Under the pieces are notes generated by a model. The model was not told the DNA's origin. It saw nothing but the letters and a program-made list of their open reading frames with translations, and ran no database searches. A stretch of DNA of 64,000 nt, taken from NCBI RefSeq assembly GCF_019279795.1, contig NC_056729.1:1865319911-1865383910 (forward strand), given 5' to 3'. Source of the stretch: Protopterus annectens. Lineage: Eukaryota; Chordata; Ceratodontiformes; Protopteridae. Position numbers and translations under genes: made by a program. Positions within the stretch are counted from its first letter, which is position 1. The number at the start of each line of letters is the position of its first letter. Positions 61,001 through 64,000 of this stretch are shown here, piece by piece.

Positions 61001-61500
61001 NNNNNNNNNNNNNNNNNNNNNNNNNNNNNNNNNNNNNNNNNNNNNNNNNNNNNNNNNNNNNNNNNNNNNNNNNNNNNNNNNNNNNNNNNNNNNNNNNNNN
61101 NNNNNNNNNNNNNNNNNNNNNNNNNNNNNNNNNNNNNNNNNNNNNNNNNNNNNNNNNNNNNNNNNNNNNNNNNNNNNNNNNNNNNNNNNNNNNNNNNNNN
61201 NNNNNNNNNNNNNNNNNNNNNNNNNNNNNNNNNNNNNNNNNNNNNNNNNNNNNNNNNNNNNNNNNNNNNNNNNNNNNNNNNNNNNNNNNNNNNNNNNNNN
61301 NNNNNNNNNNNNNNNNNNNNNNNNNNNNNNNNNNNNNNNNNNNNNNNNNNNNNNNNNNNNNNNNNNNNNNNNNNNNNNNNNNNNNNNNNNNNNNNNNNNN
61401 NNNNNNNNNNNNNNNNNNNNNNNNNNNNNNNNNNNNNNNNNNNNNNNNNNNNNNNNNNNNNNNNNNNNNNNNNNNNNNNNNNNNNNNNNNNNNNNNNNNN
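61001..61500. other. Assembly gap (500 N)
   Basis: Exactly 500 undetermined bases, a conventional scaffold-gap length, so the true distance is unknown. It lies just after the end of one LINE copy and before another of the same family, a usual place for assembly breaks. Confidence 0.99.
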
Positions 61501-61786
61501 TTGGGGGTTTGGGGGCTTGTATTTTGGTCATCTGACAGAATGGTGTTGCTACCTTACAGAAAAGGTGGGGAGATAGTCACTGATGGTGTCTAGTGGGTAA
61601 CCACTGGTGATTATTGTTTTTGCAAATTATTTGAGAATCCAATCCCGAGTAAATTATCTGCTGGTATTTTGTTAAACTTAGTTGAAGTACTGATGAGTTG
61701 AGTGAAATTTTATAGGCTTATTGTGTAGGTGGGGTTATTTGACCATGTCAATTGCCAGTCAGTGTTGAGGTGCCCCAGTATGGTTG
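61501..61786. other. Unassigned sequence after the gap
   Basis: G/T-rich sequence with no recognised feature; it probably belongs to the LINE 5' region that follows. Confidence 0.35.
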
Positions 61787-62010
61787 TTTCATGGCTTATG
61801 TTGTGGATATTTACCACAGAATTTCTGTGGCAGTACTAATACTGTTAGCAGGGAGTATTTCATGGCTTATATTGGTGGATATTTACCCTAGATTGTCTGT
61901 GGCAGTACTAATACTGTTAACAGGGAGTATTTCATGGCTTATGTTGGTGGATATTTACAACAGAATTTCTGTGGCAGTGCTAATACTGTTAACAGGTAGT
62001 ATTTCATGGC
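61787..62010 (+). repeat. 72-bp tandem repeat upstream of LINE endonuclease
   Basis: TTTCATGGCTTA begins at 61787, 61858, 61930 and 62002 (periods 71, 72, 72). Units include GTGGATATTTAC and CTGTGGCAGTACTAATACTG. One frame stays open through all units (from 61752) and yields a hydrophobic 24-residue repeat with VAVLILLTGSIS. It joins the LINE coding region directly. Confidence 0.9.
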
Positions 62011-64000
62011 TTACACAAAAAAGGAAAAAAACTAAGGGTAATGCTGCTCAATGCCAGAAGTCTCAACCTAAAGATGCACGCACTCGAAGCCCTTCTCAGT
62101 ATGGAGAACATCGATGTCTGTGCTGTGACTGAAACTCGGTTCAAGGCTCCCGAGAGCACCCTGGCACTATCAGGCTTTACCTCATATCATGCGTTGCGGC
62201 CCCAAAATCCGGACAACACCAAGAAAGGAGGGGGGTGTCTATATTCATCAAGAACACCCACACCTCAAGGTTGATGGCAACGCACGATGCATCGGAGACC
62301 ATCCAGGTGCAATTAACCATAGGCAAGACTGCTCTGCAATTTGTAGCATGTTACAGGCCACCCTCTCAATCTCAGGAACCTCACATAGCTTTCCTGAAAA
62401 CACTGGAGGGGATAAATGTATCTCCAAACACCATCATACTAGGTGATTTCAACTACCCGAATATAGACTGGGATCACTACTCAAGCCCCAACACTCTAGC
62501 CCAAAGGTTCCTAGAGTTCATAAACTCAAATGCCATGGAACAACTAGTCACCATCCCCACAAGAGGAGATAACATACTAGATCTCATCATCACGAACATG
62601 TTGTCACAATGTTCAACACCGGAGGTATACCCTTCACTGGTGAGATCAGACCATAAACTAATCTCACTGGAAGTCCACATCCCGCCCCCACCTGAGATAA
62701 AAAAGACCACAGTGAAGAACTTCTCAAAGCAGACTTCACACTTCTAAAGGCTAGTGTGGTCTCTTTTAAGGCCGAGACTGCGGAAACCATTACTCAAGCC
62801 GCTGAATCACTTACAAATGCCTTCTACCAGCACCTACAGGACTGCATGGATCAGGCAATCCCAAACAAAACAAAGACTCTTTGTACCAAAGGCAAGTGTC
62901 CAGTTTGGTGGACCCCAGCCATAAACAAGCTCTACAACAAAGGAGGAAGCTACTACAAGACAGAGAAAAATCCTTAAAAGGGAAAACACCCTTGATCATT
63001 ATAAGTAAAAAACTAAGATCTCTCATAAAATCATCCAAGGCAAATTTTGAGAGAAAAGTCACTAAGGACTCAAAGGACAATCATAAGGCCTTCTTTAGCT
63101 ATGTTAGAAACCTGGGAGGAAACTCCCAGATATGCTCAGAATTAGTTCAAAATGATGTAAAATTACTGAACCTACAGACATTGCCAACATACTGGCTGAC
63201 AGGTTCAGTGCAAACTCCCCCCAAAAGGTGAGATATCTATACCAGAGAATTATAGCCCCAAACATCTCTAGCAGCTCAGGTGAGAACTGCTCTTTCAAGG
63301 CAAAAACACAGCATCCATGGGACCAGATGGTGTCCCCGGATGTGTGCTCCACGAACTCAATGAGGAATTAAACCCGCAGTTAGGGCAGCTGTTTAATCTT
63401 AGCCTCACCTCAGGATACGTGCCTAAGGGTGGCGTCACGGCAACTGTGGTCCCACTTCACAAGGCGGTGCCTCCACCGACCCGGGAAATTACCGTCCCAT
63501 CAGCTTGACAGGCTTGATCTGCAAAGCTATGGAGAGGATCATAATGGAACTCATAAATAAAGACATAGGAGACTTGCAGACTTTGGATCCGACCCAGTTT
63601 GGCTTTGTCAAGGGCAAATCATGCCTTTTAAACCTGGTTGACTTTTGAAACAGTCACCAAGGCCATTGATGAGGGAAAGGCAGTCCACACAGCCTACCTC
63701 GACCTGGCAAAGGCTTTCGACACAATACCCCACTCAGGTATCATTGAAAACTCATCAGCTTAAATGTAAACCCATACGTCACAAGATGGGTTGCAAATTG
63801 GCTAAGTGACAGAACCCACAGGGGTCAGAGTTGCTGGCGCCATGTCAGACTCAAAGCCTGTCACAAGTGGTGTCCCACAGGGCTCAGTCCTGGGCCCTCT
63901 CCTGTTCGGCATCTACTTTTCAGAAGTACAAGCAAACACAGGAGGATTATGGCTGACAAAATTTGCAGATGACTGCAAACTGGGCGCCATAGTTGAGAAC
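62011..64000 (+). pseudogene. LINE AP endonuclease and RT, second copy (runs off the window)
   Basis: The endonuclease begins at about 62035 with VMLLNARSLNLKM and AVTETRF. A G run at 62228-62235 shifts the frame. VACYRPPS, ILGDFNYPNIDW and VRSDHKLIS follow in frame 62235-62747. Later frames give VWWTPAINKL, then the RT start with SMGPDGVPGCVLHEL (about 63310), NYRPISLTGL (about 63490), TQFGFVKGKSC and, in another frame, GVPQGSVLGPLLFGIYF and LTKFADD near 63960, the catalytic box. At least six indels make it a pseudogene. The protein is almost the same as the 59881-60960 copy where they overlap. A CR1/Jockey-superclade LINE with an AP-type endonuclease. Confidence 0.85.

Noticed and set aside
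60866-61535. Frames across the N gap
   Set aside because: They are open only because undetermined bases contain no stops.

Overview
The window looks like vertebrate genomic DNA, most likely from an amphibian or another DIRS-rich lineage with a large genome. The evidence is two DIRS tyrosine-recombinase retrotransposons, several Penelope-like elements (PLEs) with GIY-YIG endonuclease, L2/CR1-group LINEs, a PIF/Harbinger transposon, a Ty3/gypsy remnant, a tRNA-derived SINE, and a spliced NLR-type leucine-rich-repeat exon. The species is inference. I see no intact host protein-coding gene, no operon and no bacterial feature. Almost every recognisable reading frame belongs to a mobile element and carries frameshifts or stops.

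Layout. 1-2227 is the gag end, reverse transcriptase (RT), RNase H and start of the recombinase region of DIRS copy A. At 2228-9089 it is interrupted by a composite of PLE sequence: a degenerate + copy, a diverged - strand 3' end, and two head-to-head copies forming a roughly 1.8 kb-arm inverted repeat. Hammerhead-ribozyme-like cores lie in the terminal repeats of both orientations. DIRS copy A resumes at 9086 with the recombinase catalytic end and complementary terminal repeats to 9908. 10.2-14.3 kb holds a LINE fragment (-), another PLE endonuclease split by a SINE, a second SINE copy in the opposite orientation, one LRR exon, and a 62-bp minisatellite.

DIRS copy B occupies 14263-17342 and has a 15-unit, 51-bp coding expansion in gag. 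It breaks off at the start of its RT, where a very large 86-bp satellite begins. The satellite fills 17343-21797 and 27578-49105 (about 300 monomers) and is split by a 5.8 kb L2/CR1-type LINE on the - strand.

The right flank holds a decayed Harbinger element (transposase +, Myb/SANT-like frame -, 50.9-53.8 kb), tandem repeats with 56-bp, 60-bp and AC units (54.3-55.5 kb), a gypsy integrase plus 3' LTR on the - strand (57.8-59.2 kb), and two copies of one LINE family on either side of a 500-base assembly gap (59.9-64.0 kb). The second LINE copy runs off the window.

The main interest lies in structure: ribozyme-bearing PLEs in a palindromic composite, a satellite that starts at a break inside a DIRS element and carries higher-order duplications, a protein-coding VNTR in gag, and a 60-bp array whose every unit can form a perfect 9-bp hairpin.
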